Positions 50,061 through 59,531 are shown, counted from the stretch's first letter. The stretch is DNA of 64,000 bases from Bacillus zhangzhouensis (GCF_000715205.1 NZ_JOTP01000001.1:62001-126000), one strand, 5' to 3'. Made by a program: numbers and translations. Notes: generated by a model from the sequence alone, not told the origin.

Positions 50061-50989
50061 GATTTTTTATTGTCGATGATGATGAAGCCGTTCGTTCTTC
50101 ACTGGCTCAGCTCATTGAAGATGAAGAACTTGGCATTGTGGCTGGAGAAGCAGAAGATGGCGCAGAATTAACAGCCAGCTACTTAAATGATTTGCACATT
50201 GATATCTTATGTATTGATCTTCTGATGCCGGAAAGGGACGGGCTTGAAACGATTCGAGCAATCAAGGATGAGTTTCATGGGAAATACTTAATGCTTTCAC
50301 AGGTAGAAACAAAGGAATTAATTGGACAGGCCTATACGCTTGGTGTCGAGTATTATGTGACAAAGCCGATCAATCGTGTAGAAGTCTTAAGTGTGCTCCA
50401 CCTCATGATTGAACGTCTTCATTTAGAGCACTCGATTGAAAATATTCAGCACTCACTCAAATCGGTGATGCAGTTCCAGCAGCGAGGCCAAACGAAGACG
50501 AAGCAGCGGGGGAAAAGTCTTGCAGAGGCAGGTCAGTTCTTACTGGCGGAGCTTGGGATTGTCGGCGAGAAGGGGTCTAAAGATTTATTAGATATGATTC
50601 TCTTTACTGATCAGTATCTAGCGCTGCATGTCGATCAGCACGATTCCTTTCCTTCTTTGAAGGTCATTTTCACCGGGATCACGGAGGATAAATTAAATGA
50701 GCCTTACACATCAGCAGACATCGCAAGAGAAGCGAAGGCAGCGGAACAAAGGGTAAGGCGTGCGATCAACCAATCATTGAAACACATTGCATCACTCGGG
50801 TTAACGGATTATTCCCATCCAACGTTTGAAAACTATGCATCTAAATTTTTCGATTTCACCATTGTGCGAAAGAAAATGAGTGAATTGACAAAAGAGACAA
50901 GTGGGAGAGAAGAACATACCCGCATCAATGTGAAGAAATTTGTGCAGGTGCTCTACTACGAAGCAAAGCGTATTTTTATGGAAGATTAA
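50057..50989 (+). CDS. Response regulator, GlnL-like (YcbB type)
   Basis: 310 residues. Receiver domain with FFIVDDDEAV acid pocket, phosphorylated Asp in CIDLLMPERDG (about 56) and Lys in VTKPIN (about 105), then a C-terminal YcbB-type DNA-binding domain (about 165-305: ADIAREAKAAEQRVRRAINQSLKHIASLG). Matches B. subtilis GlnL in plan. Likely target is the three TTTTGT hexamers at 45795, which would activate the symporter-aspA operon. A paralogue of the glutamine system rather than its exact counterpart, judged from context. Confidence 0.82.
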   Translation: MRFFIVDDDEAVRSSLAQLIEDEELGIVAGEAEDGAELTASYLNDLHIDILCIDLLMPERDGLETIRAIKDEFHGKYLMLSQVETKELIGQAYTLGVEYYVTKPINRVEVLSVLHLMIERLHLEHSIENIQHSLKSVMQFQQRGQTKTKQRGKSLAEAGQFLLAELGIVGEKGSKDLLDMILFTDQYLALHVDQHDSFPSLKVIFTGITEDKLNEPYTSADIAREAKAAEQRVRRAINQSLKHIASLGLTDYSHPTFENYASKFFDFTIVRKKMSELTKETSGREEHTRINVKKFVQVLYYEAKRIFMED

Positions 50990-51029
50990 AAAAGACACGC
51001 TCTCCTATTGCGGAGGCATGTCTTTTTTT
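50988..51029. terminator. Convergent terminator GlnL-like gene / pksA
   Basis: AAAAAAGACA and TGTCTTTTTTT arms with CGCTCTCC and GGAGGC partly paired inside. Confidence 0.75.
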
Positions 51030-51613
51030 GTGATGGATTGCAGGTGCATCTGCAACACGGAGCGCATGAGCTGAGGCGGTAGACGGTGAGGCTGCAAGAT
51101 TCCATTCAAAGCAAGCCCATTGACGACCGCATAAAGCCGCTCAGTTTCTAGTAAAAGATCGATATGATCTAGCAGAAGCCTATCCTCTTTCAATTTCATT
51201 AAACAAAATTGAACCGTTTGGAAAAGCTCGTCATACATTTCTGCGTTGAGCGGCTGTAAATCTGGTTCAGTGAATGATTTAATGGTAAAAGCCTGCCACA
51301 CCTCCATTTCAAATCTTCGTTCTTCATCAAGTGGAAGGACTTGCTCCAATAAAGTGAGGACATTTTCTTTAGTTGAACCGTTTAATGGAAGCCCTGCCAT
51401 TCGCTCCTTGACTCTTTCCTGAATCAGATTCATAGAGAATAGAAATAACTCCTGCTGTGTGGCAAAATAATGCCGCATAGAGCCGGCAGAAATCCCAGCT
51501 TCAACAGCTATTTTCCGTACAGAAGCGTTCTCTAATCCCTCCTGTTTAATTACTCTCATCGCAGCTTGAGCGACCTTTTGTTTTTGTTTTTGGTGATCGA
51601 CGATTTTTGGCAT
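51005..51613 (-). CDS. pksA: TetR-family regulator PksA
   Basis: 202 residues. N-terminal helix-turn-helix AAMRVIKQEGLENASVRKIAVEAGISAGSMRHYFATQQELF (about 18-57) and a helical ligand domain. The start MPKIVDHQKQKQKVAQAA matches B. subtilis PksA, which lies next to ymcC at the edge of the pks polyketide cluster; ymcC is also the neighbour here, though no polyketide genes are. Divergent from ymcC, with two palindromes between. Ligand unknown. Confidence 0.75.
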   Translation of the reverse strand: MPKIVDHQKQKQKVAQAAMRVIKQEGLENASVRKIAVEAGISAGSMRHYFATQQELFLFSMNLIQERVKERMAGLPLNGSTKENVLTLLEQVLPLDEERRFEMEVWQAFTIKSFTEPDLQPLNAEMYDELFQTVQFCLMKLKEDRLLLDHIDLLLETERLYAVVNGLALNGILQPHRLPPQLMRSVLQMHLQSITKKDMPPQ

Positions 51614-51642
51614 ACATTGATTTTAGCACAGCTATTGTTTTT

Positions 51643-51685
51643 TTAATACGACTGTGTTAAATTTTATTTAATACAATTGTGTTAA
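51643..51685. promoter_or_regulatory. Double TetR-type operator in pksA-ymcC gap
   Basis: TTAATACGACTGTGTTAA (51643-51660) and TTAATACAATTGTGTTAA (51668-51685), each a near-perfect inverted repeat, centres 25 bp apart. Fits autoregulation of pksA and repression of ymcC by the same protein. Confidence 0.8.
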
Positions 51686-51692
51686 AAAGGGT

Positions 51693-52250
51693 GTGGGAAT
51701 CTTGATTGGGTTATTGATTGTGGCATGTGAGATTGGCTTTTGGTTGTTTATTCTAATGGGTTTAACGCTACGTTATGTGTTTAGACAGAAAAAGTGGGGA
51801 GCTTTTTTCCTGATCTGTACGCCGATTTTGGATCTGGTCCTTCTTGCGGCTACTTATATGGATTTGAGGCAAGGGGCGATGGCGAGTGTCATCCACGGAC
51901 TTGCGGCTGTTTATATTGGCGTGAGTCTGGCCTTTGGGCATCAAATGGTGAAATGGGCAGATGCCCGGTTTGCTTATCGATTTGCAGGAGGCCCGAAGCC
52001 AAAGGGAAAACCAAAGTACGGTAAGGAGAGGTCTGTGTATGAAATGGTTGGCTGGGCGAGGCATTTAGCTGCTTGGGTCATCGGAGCCGGTTTACTATTT
52101 GGGCTCACCTATCTCATCCAAGCACCAGAACGAACAGAATCACTGATGCAGCTCGCTAATGTGTGGGGGATGGTTTTAGCCATTGATTTCCTCATTAGCA
52201 TCAGTTATGTGATTTGGCCGAAAAAACATCCACAAAATATGGCAGGCTAA
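51693..52250 (+). CDS. ymcC: Membrane protein YmcC-like
   Basis: 185 residues with about five membrane helices and a cytosolic basic loop (FAGGPKPKGKPKYGKERS, about 90-107). Resembles B. subtilis YmcC in length and in being next to pksA. Function unknown; control by a TetR regulator suggests induction by a small molecule. GTG at 51693 used; a TTG at 51702 is an alternative, as the ribosome site (AAAGGGTG) is poor for the first. Confidence 0.68.
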   Translation: MGILIGLLIVACEIGFWLFILMGLTLRYVFRQKKWGAFFLICTPILDLVLLAATYMDLRQGAMASVIHGLAAVYIGVSLAFGHQMVKWADARFAYRFAGGPKPKGKPKYGKERSVYEMVGWARHLAAWVIGAGLLFGLTYLIQAPERTESLMQLANVWGMVLAIDFLISISYVIWPKKHPQNMAG

Positions 52251-52252
52251 CA

Positions 52253-52287
52253 AAAAGACAGGCGGACTCACTCCACCTGTCTTTTCT
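52253..52287. terminator. Convergent terminator ymcC / metal-binding lipoprotein
   Basis: AAAAGACAGG and CCTGTCTTTT with a 13-base loop. Confidence 0.8.
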
Positions 52288-53225
52288 TATGATGACAACC
52301 CTTTGTAAATGGTGTCAATATTCCATTTCATCATCTTATAGTAGCTGTCTCCATCTTCACCTTTCTTTCCAATGGAGTCCGTGAATACTTTTCCTTTAAT
52401 CGGAACCCCAGTTTCTTCAGAAAGACTTTCAAGGCTGCGTTTATCTACACTTGTTTCAAGAAAGAGAGCAGGAACTTGATGATCTTTGACAAAATGAATG
52501 ATGCGTTTCATTTGACCAGGTGTTCCTTCGTTTTCTGTATTGATCTCCCAAATATAGCCCGCTTTCAGTCCATACGCATCTGCAAAATACTTGAATGCCC
52601 CCTCACTTGTGACAAGGAGCTTTTTGTTTTTTGGCAGCTGATTAAACTTGTCTTTTGCTTCATGATGAAGAGCTTGAAGCTTCTTGATGTAGGCGTCTGC
52701 ATTTTTTTCGTAATCTTCTTTATGTTCGGGGTCCGCTTGAATGAGCGCATCCCGGGCGTTTTGGGCATAAATAATGCCATTCTCAACATTCAGCCAGGCG
52801 TGGGGGTCCTGCTGACTTTCCAGCCCTTTTGAAGATAAATGCTTTACTTTGACGCCCTTACTCAATTCGGCTACAGGTGCATCATTCCCGTTCTTGCCGC
52901 TCGATTCAAGCAGCTTTTGAAACCAGCCGTTTCCTGTTTCAAGGTTTAAGCCATTATAGAGAATAAGGTCTGCATCCGTCGTATGCTGAACATCCTTTGG
53001 CAGTGGGTCAAATTCATGTGGGTCTGTACCGATGGGAACAATGCTGTGAATAGAGACATGCTGGCCGCCTACTTCCTTCACGATGTCATAAAGAATAGAG
53101 TAGGTCGTGACAACTTTTAATTTGCCATCATCTTTGCCGGAATTATTTTGTTGAGTAGAACAACCTGCGATGACCATAAGGGCAATGAATACTGCGGTCA
53201 AACGGATTACAAATACCTTCTTCAT
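52287..53225 (-). CDS. Manganese/zinc-binding lipoprotein of ABC importer
   Basis: 312 residues, cluster A-I (TroA/PsaA) family. Lipobox VIAGC (Cys22), then [21 protein letters not shown]. Metal ligands visible: His in [11 protein letters not shown], His in QDPHAWLN, Glu in [12 protein letters not shown] and Asp in VFTDSIG. No His-rich loop, and the [11 protein letters not shown] and NTENEGTP stretches favour Mn over Zn. Last gene of a three-gene operon (ATPase, permease, this). AAAGGAGG before ATG. Confidence 0.88.
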   Translation of the reverse strand: MKKVFVIRLTAVFIALMVIAGCSTQQNNSGKDDGKLKVVTTYSILYDIVKEVGGQHVSIHSIVPIGTDPHEFDPLPKDVQHTTDADLILYNGLNLETGNGWFQKLLESSGKNGNDAPVAELSKGVKVKHLSSKGLESQQDPHAWLNVENGIIYAQNARDALIQADPEHKEDYEKNADAYIKKLQALHHEAKDKFNQLPKNKKLLVTSEGAFKYFADAYGLKAGYIWEINTENEGTPGQMKRIIHFVKDHQVPALFLETSVDKRSLESLSEETGVPIKGKVFTDSIGKKGEDGDSYYKMMKWNIDTIYKGLSS

Positions 53226-53238
53226 ATAGGTCCTCCTT

Positions 53239-54111
53239 TTACATAGACGCTTCCTTTTTTAACTGCGCTCGTTTTTGTTTTGATTTTAATGATCTCCATA
53301 AAATTCCTTGCTTTGGTGAAAAGATAAAGGCACTGCCGAATAAAATAGTCGCGACTAGCACGATGGAAGCACCAGACGACAAGTTATACGTAAAACTCAG
53401 CCCAAGTCCCACGATGGCGGAAATGGCACCGAAAAATGCAGATAAATAAATCATGATCCATAGCCGGTCTGTCAAAAGATAAGCGGTGGCGGCCGGCGTA
53501 ATAAGCATCGCAACGACAAGAATAATACCAACGGTTTGCAGCGACGCGACGGTTACAAGGGTCAATAATGTCATAAGAAAATAATGGATCATTCGATTCG
53601 GTAAACCGTAAACAGAAGAAATCACCGGATCAAACGAACTAATGAGGAGTTCTTTGTAGAACACGATGACGGCCAGTAAAATAAAAATGCCGATTCCGAG
53701 CGTAATCCACATATCAGAGGAACGGACAGCTAGTACGTTTCCAAACAAGATATGATATAAATCACTGGAACTTTTCAAAAATGTAATTAAAATGATCCCA
53801 ATTGAAAAAAAGGCGGTGAATACAATGCCGATGGCCGAATCATTTTTGATGCGGCTGTTTTGACTGACATATCCGATGCCAATCGCTGTTAGCACACCAG
53901 TTAAGACGGCTCCGAAAAAAAAATTAATCCCTAGCATATAGGAGATGGCGACACCGGGCAGCACAGCGTGCGAAATGGCATCTCCCATCAGTGCCATGCC
54001 GCGTAAAATGATAAAGCAGCCAATGACACCGCAAATGATGCCCACCATGACGGAAGTAAATAACGCTTTTTGTAAAAACGCATATTCAAAGAGTCCGGTT
54101 AAAAATTCCAT
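53239..54111 (-). CDS. Manganese/zinc ABC importer permease
   Basis: 290 residues, ABC-3 family permease with eight to nine membrane helices. [26 protein letters not shown] near 35-60 and [14 protein letters not shown] further on are family marks. Starts on TAATG overlapping the ATPase stop, so translation is coupled. Lysine-rich C-terminal tail. Only one permease gene is present, as in PsaABC/SitABC systems, whereas B. subtilis mntABCD has two. Confidence 0.9.
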   Translation of the reverse strand: MEFLTGLFEYAFLQKALFTSVMVGIICGVIGCFIILRGMALMGDAISHAVLPGVAISYMLGINFFFGAVLTGVLTAIGIGYVSQNSRIKNDSAIGIVFTAFFSIGIILITFLKSSSDLYHILFGNVLAVRSSDMWITLGIGIFILLAVIVFYKELLISSFDPVISSVYGLPNRMIHYFLMTLLTLVTVASLQTVGIILVVAMLITPAATAYLLTDRLWIMIYLSAFFGAISAIVGLGLSFTYNLSSGASIVLVATILFGSAFIFSPKQGILWRSLKSKQKRAQLKKEASM

Positions 54112-54854
54112 TACACGTCTCCTCCTACTGATTTTAAGAATGGTAGCTGCGTTTCATATGCCTCCAGCATCACCTCTGGACGAAGGATGTCGTGCACTGG
54201 TCCTGCTTTGATCAATTTTTTATTTAAAAGAACGAGATGGCTGAAGTAATCATCGGCCTTACTTAAATCATGGTGGACGACCAGAATGGTTTTCCCATCA
54301 TCTCGTAATTCCTTCAAAATGCGAATCATCGTTTCTTCACTTGCCATATCAATCCCGACAAAAGGTTCATCTAAACAAAAGAGCTGTGCGTTTTGAGCAA
54401 GTGCTCTTGCAAGGAAGACACGCTGCTGCTGACCGCCGGATAATTCACCGATCTGTCTTTTGGCAAAGTCCTGCATCCCGACTTTTTCTAAGCAATGGTA
54501 TGCATAGGCTCGGTCTTCTTTTTTAGGTCGTTTCATTAGTCCAAGCTTCGGATATGTTCCAAGTAGAACGGTATCCAGTACGTGAATAGGAAACGTCCAG
54601 TCTAGATCATTTCTCTGCGGTACATATGCGATCTGTTTTCTGACTTGTTTAAAGGGCTGTTCAAAAAAGTGAATATCCCCTTGATCTTTTTCAATTAAAT
54701 CCAAACATGCTTTCAATAAAGTGGATTTACCTGCACCATTTGGACCAATGATTCCTGTCATCGTCCCTTCCTGTATGGAAAGAGAGATGTTTTCTAATGC
54801 ATCCTGTCCGTGATATGAGACATATAGACGGTCGATTGTTAAAGCATTTGACAT
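54111..54854 (-). CDS. Manganese/zinc ABC importer ATPase
   Basis: 247 residues. Walker A GPNGAGKST, signature LSGGQQQR, Walker B LFCLDEPFVGID, switch VVHHDLSKAD. AYVPQRNDLDWTFPIHVLDTVLLG is typical of Mn/Zn importers. ATG at 54854 behind AAAGGGG is preferred over the longer open frame to 54908. First gene of the operon; an MntR-like palindrome lies 100 bp upstream. Confidence 0.88.
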   Translation of the reverse strand: MSNALTIDRLYVSYHGQDALENISLSIQEGTMTGIIGPNGAGKSTLLKACLDLIEKDQGDIHFFEQPFKQVRKQIAYVPQRNDLDWTFPIHVLDTVLLGTYPKLGLMKRPKKEDRAYAYHCLEKVGMQDFAKRQIGELSGGQQQRVFLARALAQNAQLFCLDEPFVGIDMASEETMIRILKELRDDGKTILVVHHDLSKADDYFSHLVLLNKKLIKAGPVHDILRPEVMLEAYETQLPFLKSVGGDV

Positions 54855-54954
54855 CTCTTGCGGCCCCTTTCGATCATCATTGCATTTCCTAAAGATATAT
54901 GCATACATTAAATAATTTTGACTAAAGGATGAAATGATTCTCTTGCGCTAATTT

Positions 54955-54970
54955 GTTTCCTTAGGGAAAC
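54955..54970. promoter_or_regulatory. MntR-like operator
   Basis: GTTTCCTTAGGGAAAC, inverted repeat with one mismatched pair, within AATTTG...GGGAAACTT as in B. subtilis mntA/mntH sites. Fits Mn-dependent repression of the importer. From here to the cadA promoter (54971-55150) nothing recognisable is seen. Confidence 0.65.
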
Positions 54971-55150
54971 TTTTATCTTATTCTAAGCGTAAGTCCTTCT
55001 TTTGTAAAGAGAAATACTGTTTTCTTATTATGTGAGAGATCAAACGATCGTTTTCATGGTATGCGAGAAGTGGGGGACATGAGCATGGCTTATTGAAAAT
55101 CAAAGTGACAGCATTGGACACAAAAAAACCATTCATTTGCTCATAAATGA

Positions 55151-55216
55151 TTGACAGTTTATAAGATTTCCTCATATAATAAGGGTAATTCAATATATGA
55201 ATATGTGCTCATATAT
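55151..55216 (+). promoter_or_regulatory. cadA promoter and ArsR/CzrA-type operator
   Basis: TTGACA (55151-55156), 18 bp, TATAAT (55175-55180). Operator ATATATGA-N8-TCATATAT at 55193-55216 just downstream of the start, the arrangement bound by SmtB/ArsR metal sensors such as CzrA. The sensor gene is not in the window. Confidence 0.78.
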
Positions 55217-55284
55217 AATATCTACAGCAGCTGATAGGTTTGATTGAATCAGGGAAGGCTACTTATATAGAAAAAGGTGAGAAC

Positions 55285-57384
55285 ATGAAGAAAATGAAGG
55301 ATGAATACGTATTAAGCGGTCTTGATTGCGGAAACTGTGCACGTAAAATTGAAACAGGTGTCAGCAAAATGGATGGAGTTGAGGCATGCTCGATTAATTT
55401 TGCGACAGGTACATTAACTGTGACACATGCAGATACACAAGAAACCATGTCAAAGCGCATTGAAAAAACCGTTCAGTCCATTGAACCTCATGTGAGTGTA
55501 TCACCTAAAGAAGAAGGGCATCACCACGATCATGATCATGGGACAAAGAATTTGAAAACGATTGTGCTGAAATTAATTGGCGGTGCAGTCATTGGAACAG
55601 CAGCTTATTTTATACCTGAAGATGGTTTACTGAAGTTCATCATGTTTTTCGCAGCGTATTTACTAGTCGGCGGTGATGTCGTCTTTAAAGCGCTGAAAAA
55701 TATCGTGCGCGGCCAAGTATTTGATGAGAACTTTTTAATGACCATTGCAACGGTTGGTGCTTTTGTCATTCAGCAATATCCTGAGGCACTGGCTGTCATG
55801 CTGTTTTACCAAGTTGGAGAGCTCTTCCAAGGGGCGGCAGTGAACCGTTCAAGACGATCAATTAGTGAATTAATGAATATCCGCCCTGAATATGCGAATC
55901 TCAAAGTGGGACTTGAAACGAAAAAAGTGAAGCCGGAAGAAGTAAGAGTTGGTGATCGCATCGTCGTCAAACCGGGTGAAAAAATTCCGCTGGATGGACT
56001 TGTCATTGAAGGTTATTCACTCGTGGATACCTCTGCACTAACAGGGGAATCTGTTCCTCGAGATGTAGAAGCAGGGAAAGAAGTTCTAGCAGGATTTGTG
56101 AATCAAAACGGGATTCTTGAAATTGAAGTACAAAAAGAGCTAAGCGAATCGGCTGTCACGAAGATTTTAGATTTGGTCGAGAATGCGAGTAGCCGAAAAG
56201 CACAAACAGAAAACTTTATCACCAAGTTTGCAAAATATTATACCCCTGCTGTCGTCGTGCTTGCCTTATTGCTTGCCTTTGTGCCGCCGATTTTCATTCC
56301 ATCAGCACAATTGTCTGAATGGGTTTACCGGGCACTTGTCTTTCTCGTGATCTCTTGTCCTTGTGCACTTGTTGTGTCCATCCCATTAGGATTCTTTGGG
56401 GGAATCGGGGCAGCATCTAAACGAGGCATCCTTGTGAAAGGCAGTAACTATTTAGAAGCATTGAACGCTGTGCGTTATGCTGTGTTTGATAAAACAGGCA
56501 CCCTCACAAAAGGGAACTTTACGGTGACCAATATCGCAACAGCCAATGACAAATGGTCAGAAGAGGAGCTGCTTTCTTTTGCGGCTCTAGCAGAAGCACA
56601 TTCCTCGCATCCTATTGCTGAATCAATTAAAGCTGCATACGGTTCGCCGCTTGATGAGAGCCAGATCGAAGCATATGAGGATATTGCTGGACACGGAATT
56701 AAAGCCACGATTAGCGGTGTCCATGTATTAGCGGGAAATCACCGCTTGATGGAACGAGAAAGCATTGCGTATGAAAAAGAAAAACGTAGCGGCACCGTTG
56801 TATACATGGCCATAAACGGCGAGTTTGCTGGATCTATCTTGATTGCAGATGAATTAAAGGATGATGCGATCGAAGCTGTCTCTGCTTTAAAAGCGTCTGG
56901 GATTAAAACAGTCATGCTCACTGGTGACGCCAAACAAGTAGGGACTGCGGTCGCCCAGCAAATTGGTATTGACGAAGTGCATACTGAATTATTGCCACAG
57001 GATAAAGTAACGAAATTAGAAGAAATCGATCAGAAAAAAGCCCCTCAAGAAAAATTATTGTTTGTTGGGGACGGCATTAATGATACTCCGGTATTAGCAA
57101 GAGCAGATATAGGGATTGCGATGGGCGGACTTGGTTCAGATGCAGCTGTAGAAGCGGCTGATATCGTCATCATGACGGATCAGCCATCAAAGGTAGCAGA
57201 AGCCATCGCTGTCGCTAAAAGAACGCGAGCCATCGTTTGGCAGAATATCGCATTTGCTCTTGGCGTCAAAGCAGTTTTCCTATTACTTGGTGCATTCGGT
57301 ATTGCAACCATGTGGGAAGCAGTCTTCTCGGATGTAGGTGTAACCGTACTGGCTGTTCTAAATGCAATGAGGGTCATGAAATGA
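55285..57384 (+). CDS. cadA: Cadmium/zinc-exporting P1B-type ATPase CadA
   Basis: 699 residues. N-terminal metal-binding domain GLDCGNCARKIETG, histidine-rich linker HHHDHDHG, membrane CPC motif ISCPCALVVSIP, actuator TGES, phosphorylation DKTGTLTKG, and GDGINDTPVL. The Ser-Cys-Pro-Cys and C-terminal DVGVTVLAVLNAMR are typical of Zn/Cd/Co pumps. ATG at 55285 with AAAAGGTGAG upstream; the open frame continues left to 55240 without support. Same neighbours as B. subtilis. Confidence 0.93.
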   Translation: MKKMKDEYVLSGLDCGNCARKIETGVSKMDGVEACSINFATGTLTVTHADTQETMSKRIEKTVQSIEPHVSVSPKEEGHHHDHDHGTKNLKTIVLKLIGGAVIGTAAYFIPEDGLLKFIMFFAAYLLVGGDVVFKALKNIVRGQVFDENFLMTIATVGAFVIQQYPEALAVMLFYQVGELFQGAAVNRSRRSISELMNIRPEYANLKVGLETKKVKPEEVRVGDRIVVKPGEKIPLDGLVIEGYSLVDTSALTGESVPRDVEAGKEVLAGFVNQNGILEIEVQKELSESAVTKILDLVENASSRKAQTENFITKFAKYYTPAVVVLALLLAFVPPIFIPSAQLSEWVYRALVFLVISCPCALVVSIPLGFFGGIGAASKRGILVKGSNYLEALNAVRYAVFDKTGTLTKGNFTVTNIATANDKWSEEELLSFAALAEAHSSHPIAESIKAAYGSPLDESQIEAYEDIAGHGIKATISGVHVLAGNHRLMERESIAYEKEKRSGTVVYMAINGEFAGSILIADELKDDAIEAVSALKASGIKTVMLTGDAKQVGTAVAQQIGIDEVHTELLPQDKVTKLEEIDQKKAPQEKLLFVGDGINDTPVLARADIGIAMGGLGSDAAVEAADIVIMTDQPSKVAEAIAVAKRTRAIVWQNIAFALGVKAVFLLLGAFGIATMWEAVFSDVGVTVLAVLNAMRVMK

Positions 57385-57453
57385 AATTGTAAGGAAAAAT
57401 TCATGAATAGCGTCTTTCATAATGGACCCCCTCTTGTTAAAATAGAAGAAGTT

Positions 57454-57490
57454 GGATAATGGCATTTCCTTGAGCTATTATCCTTTTTCT
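57454..57490 (+). terminator. cadA terminator
   Basis: GGATAAT and ATTATCC with a 16-base loop, then TTTTTCTT. Confidence 0.75.
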
Positions 57491-57527
57491 TATTTTAAGG
57501 AATGAAAAAGATAAGGTAGGTGCTTTT

Positions 57528-58214
57528 GTGAGTAAAAAAAATAATCAATCTTCATCCATCAAGTTTGCTGTTATTTTAACCATCATTGCAGCTCTTCTCA
57601 TCGGTATTTTCGTTGTCATTGGGGGAGGCAACAGCCAAGAAGCACAAACAGTTGACGGGACACCTTCTATTAAAGGACAGCCTGTCATGGGAGATAAAAA
57701 GGCAAAAGTGCAAATTGTCGAGTTTGGGGACTACAAATGTCCATCATGTAAATCATTTGAAACCGACATTTTCCCAAAGCTGAAAGCAGACTACATAGAT
57801 AAAGGCGATGTATCTTTCTCGTTTATTAACTTACCACTTCCTGTTCATGGAGATGGTGCGGTGTTAGCAGCACTCGCTTCTGAAGAAGTGTGGAAAGAAG
57901 ACCCAAAGAACTTCTGGGCATTTCATGAAGCTGTCTATGATGCACAGCCAGATAGTGAAGCAGAATGGGTCACACCTGCTAAGCTGACTGAACTAGCGAA
58001 AAAGACAACAAAAATTGATACGGACAAGCTAAAAGACAACTTATCGAAGAAAACGTATCAACCACAGCTGAACACGGATGATCAGTTGGTAAACCAGTTC
58101 AAAGTAAATGCCACACCAACTATTATTATTAACAATAAACAAGTCCAAAACTTTTATGACTATGATGAAATCAAGGAATTAATCGATCAAGAGCTCAAAG
58201 GGAAAAAATCATGA
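57528..58214 (+). CDS. bdbD: Thiol-disulphide oxidoreductase BdbD
   Basis: 228 residues. N-terminal membrane anchor (about 10-30), then a DsbA-like thioredoxin fold facing outside: active site CPSC in GDYKCPSCKSFE (about 68-71) and cis-proline loop VNATPTIIIN. Oxidises exported proteins, including competence and antimicrobial peptides. Overlaps bdbC by 4 bp (ATGA). GTG start behind GGTAGGTG. Could serve the two-cysteine peptide of the cassette at 22513, though this is speculative. Confidence 0.93.
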   Translation: MSKKNNQSSSIKFAVILTIIAALLIGIFVVIGGGNSQEAQTVDGTPSIKGQPVMGDKKAKVQIVEFGDYKCPSCKSFETDIFPKLKADYIDKGDVSFSFINLPLPVHGDGAVLAALASEEVWKEDPKNFWAFHEAVYDAQPDSEAEWVTPAKLTELAKKTTKIDTDKLKDNLSKKTYQPQLNTDDQLVNQFKVNATPTIIINNKQVQNFYDYDEIKELIDQELKGKKS

Positions 58215-58624
58215 AGAATAAGCTGATTTACTTATACAGCGCTTGGATCGTCTCTATTGTTGCGACGATGAGCAGCCTGTATTTAAGTGAAGTAAAGAAG
58301 TTTATCCCGTGCGATCTGTGCTGGTTTCAGCGCATTTTCATGTACCCGCTCGTGCTTTTACTTGGAATTGCTACATTCCGCGGCGATGTCAAAGTGAAAT
58401 ATTATGTTCTGCCTTTGGCTGCGATTGGTGCTTGTTTTTCCATCTATCATTATATGGAACAAAAGATACCTGGTTTTGCATCTATTCGCCCTTGCCTTAG
58501 CGGCATTCCTTGTTCCTTTGATTATCTGAATTGGTTTGGTTTTATCACCATTCCACTACTAGCCCTTATTGCATTTATTCTCATCATCATCAGTATGCTG
58601 CTGTTAAATGCAAAAGAAGATTGA
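58211..58624 (+). CDS. bdbC: Disulphide-bond membrane protein BdbC
   Basis: 137 residues, DsbB-like with four membrane helices. Redox pairs CDLC (ECD1, about 36-39) and Cys-x5-Cys in RPCLSGIPCSF (about 97-103). Reoxidises BdbD and passes electrons to quinone. Starts on the ATGA shared with bdbD. Confidence 0.93.
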   Translation: MKNKLIYLYSAWIVSIVATMSSLYLSEVKKFIPCDLCWFQRIFMYPLVLLLGIATFRGDVKVKYYVLPLAAIGACFSIYHYMEQKIPGFASIRPCLSGIPCSFDYLNWFGFITIPLLALIAFILIIISMLLLNAKED

Positions 58625-58629
58625 GTGAA

Positions 58630-58658
58630 AAAGCCTGCTTTTGAAGCAGGTTTTTTTA
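58630..58658 (+). terminator. bdbDC terminator
   Basis: AAGCCTGCTT and GAAGCAGGTT with a tight loop, then seven T. Confidence 0.85.
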
Positions 58659-58772
58659 TTTTTGCAAAAAGATAAAATTTAAGGAAAATTTGTATTGCTT
58701 TTCGCCTGTGTCAGATATACATTAAGGGTGTAGTGTTAAATGATCAGACAATGGTAAGGAGATAAGCGGAAA

Positions 58773-59384
58773 ATGGCATGGGAAGTCTTAAGTATCATTG
58801 GCATTGTCGCATTCGCCATTAGTGGCGCGATTGTGGCAATGGAGGAAGAGTACGATATTCTTGGTGTGTACATTTTAGGGGTTGTGACAGCATTTGGCGG
58901 TGGAGCGATTCGGAATCTATTAATCGGTCTTCCGGTGTCGGCTTTATGGTCACAGGGCAAGATGTTTACGATTGCCCTTGTATCCATTACGATTGTGTTT
59001 CTATTTCCAAAGCTTTTGCTCAAGCACTGGAGCACATGGGGGAATTTCTCGGATGCGATCGGGTTAGCAGCGTTTGCGATTCAAGGCGCATTATTTGCTG
59101 TGCAAAGAGAGCTTCCGCTCAGTGCGGTCATTGTGGCAGCCATTTTGACTGGAAGCGGCGGCGGGATTGTGCGTGATCTCCTGGCAGGGCGCAAGCCGCT
59201 TGTTTTAAAAGCGGAGATTTACGCAGTATGGGCAGCACTTGGCGGCTTATTTGTAGGACTTGGTTTAGCCCAAGGAGAGCTCGCACTGTATTTGCTGTTT
59301 CTCATCCTCGTCACATGCCGGGTTTGTTCCTACTTATTCAAATGGCGGCTTCCCGCTAGGTCTTATTTTTTAAATAAAGGGTGA
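58773..59384 (+). CDS. yvgT: TRIC/UPF0126-family membrane protein YvgT
   Basis: 203 residues with about seven membrane helices and the two family half-repeats: FGGGAIRNLLIGLP (about 40-53) and GSGGGIVRDLLAGRKP (about 125-140). Related to trimeric intracellular cation channels; potassium or other ion conduction is inferred from relatives. ATG behind AAGGAGATAAG. Same position next to bdbDC as in B. subtilis. Confidence 0.88.
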   Translation: MAWEVLSIIGIVAFAISGAIVAMEEEYDILGVYILGVVTAFGGGAIRNLLIGLPVSALWSQGKMFTIALVSITIVFLFPKLLLKHWSTWGNFSDAIGLAAFAIQGALFAVQRELPLSAVIVAAILTGSGGGIVRDLLAGRKPLVLKAEIYAVWAALGGLFVGLGLAQGELALYLLFLILVTCRVCSYLFKWRLPARSYFLNKG

Positions 59385-59390
59385 AACAAG

Positions 59391-59415
59391 AAAGAGCGAT
59401 GTCGCTCTTTTTTTT
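59391..59415 (+). terminator. yvgT terminator
   Basis: AAAGAGCGA and TCGCTCTTT with a two-base tip, then five further T. Confidence 0.85.
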
Positions 59416-59531
59416 GTTCATTGTGTTTTATGCAAGCTGGATGTCAGCAGATGATGGAGTTTTCGTGTAAAATAGAAGCAGGGTCTTTGTTCATCTTTGG
59501 AACAATACATGTGATAAAAATTTTGTCAGTC

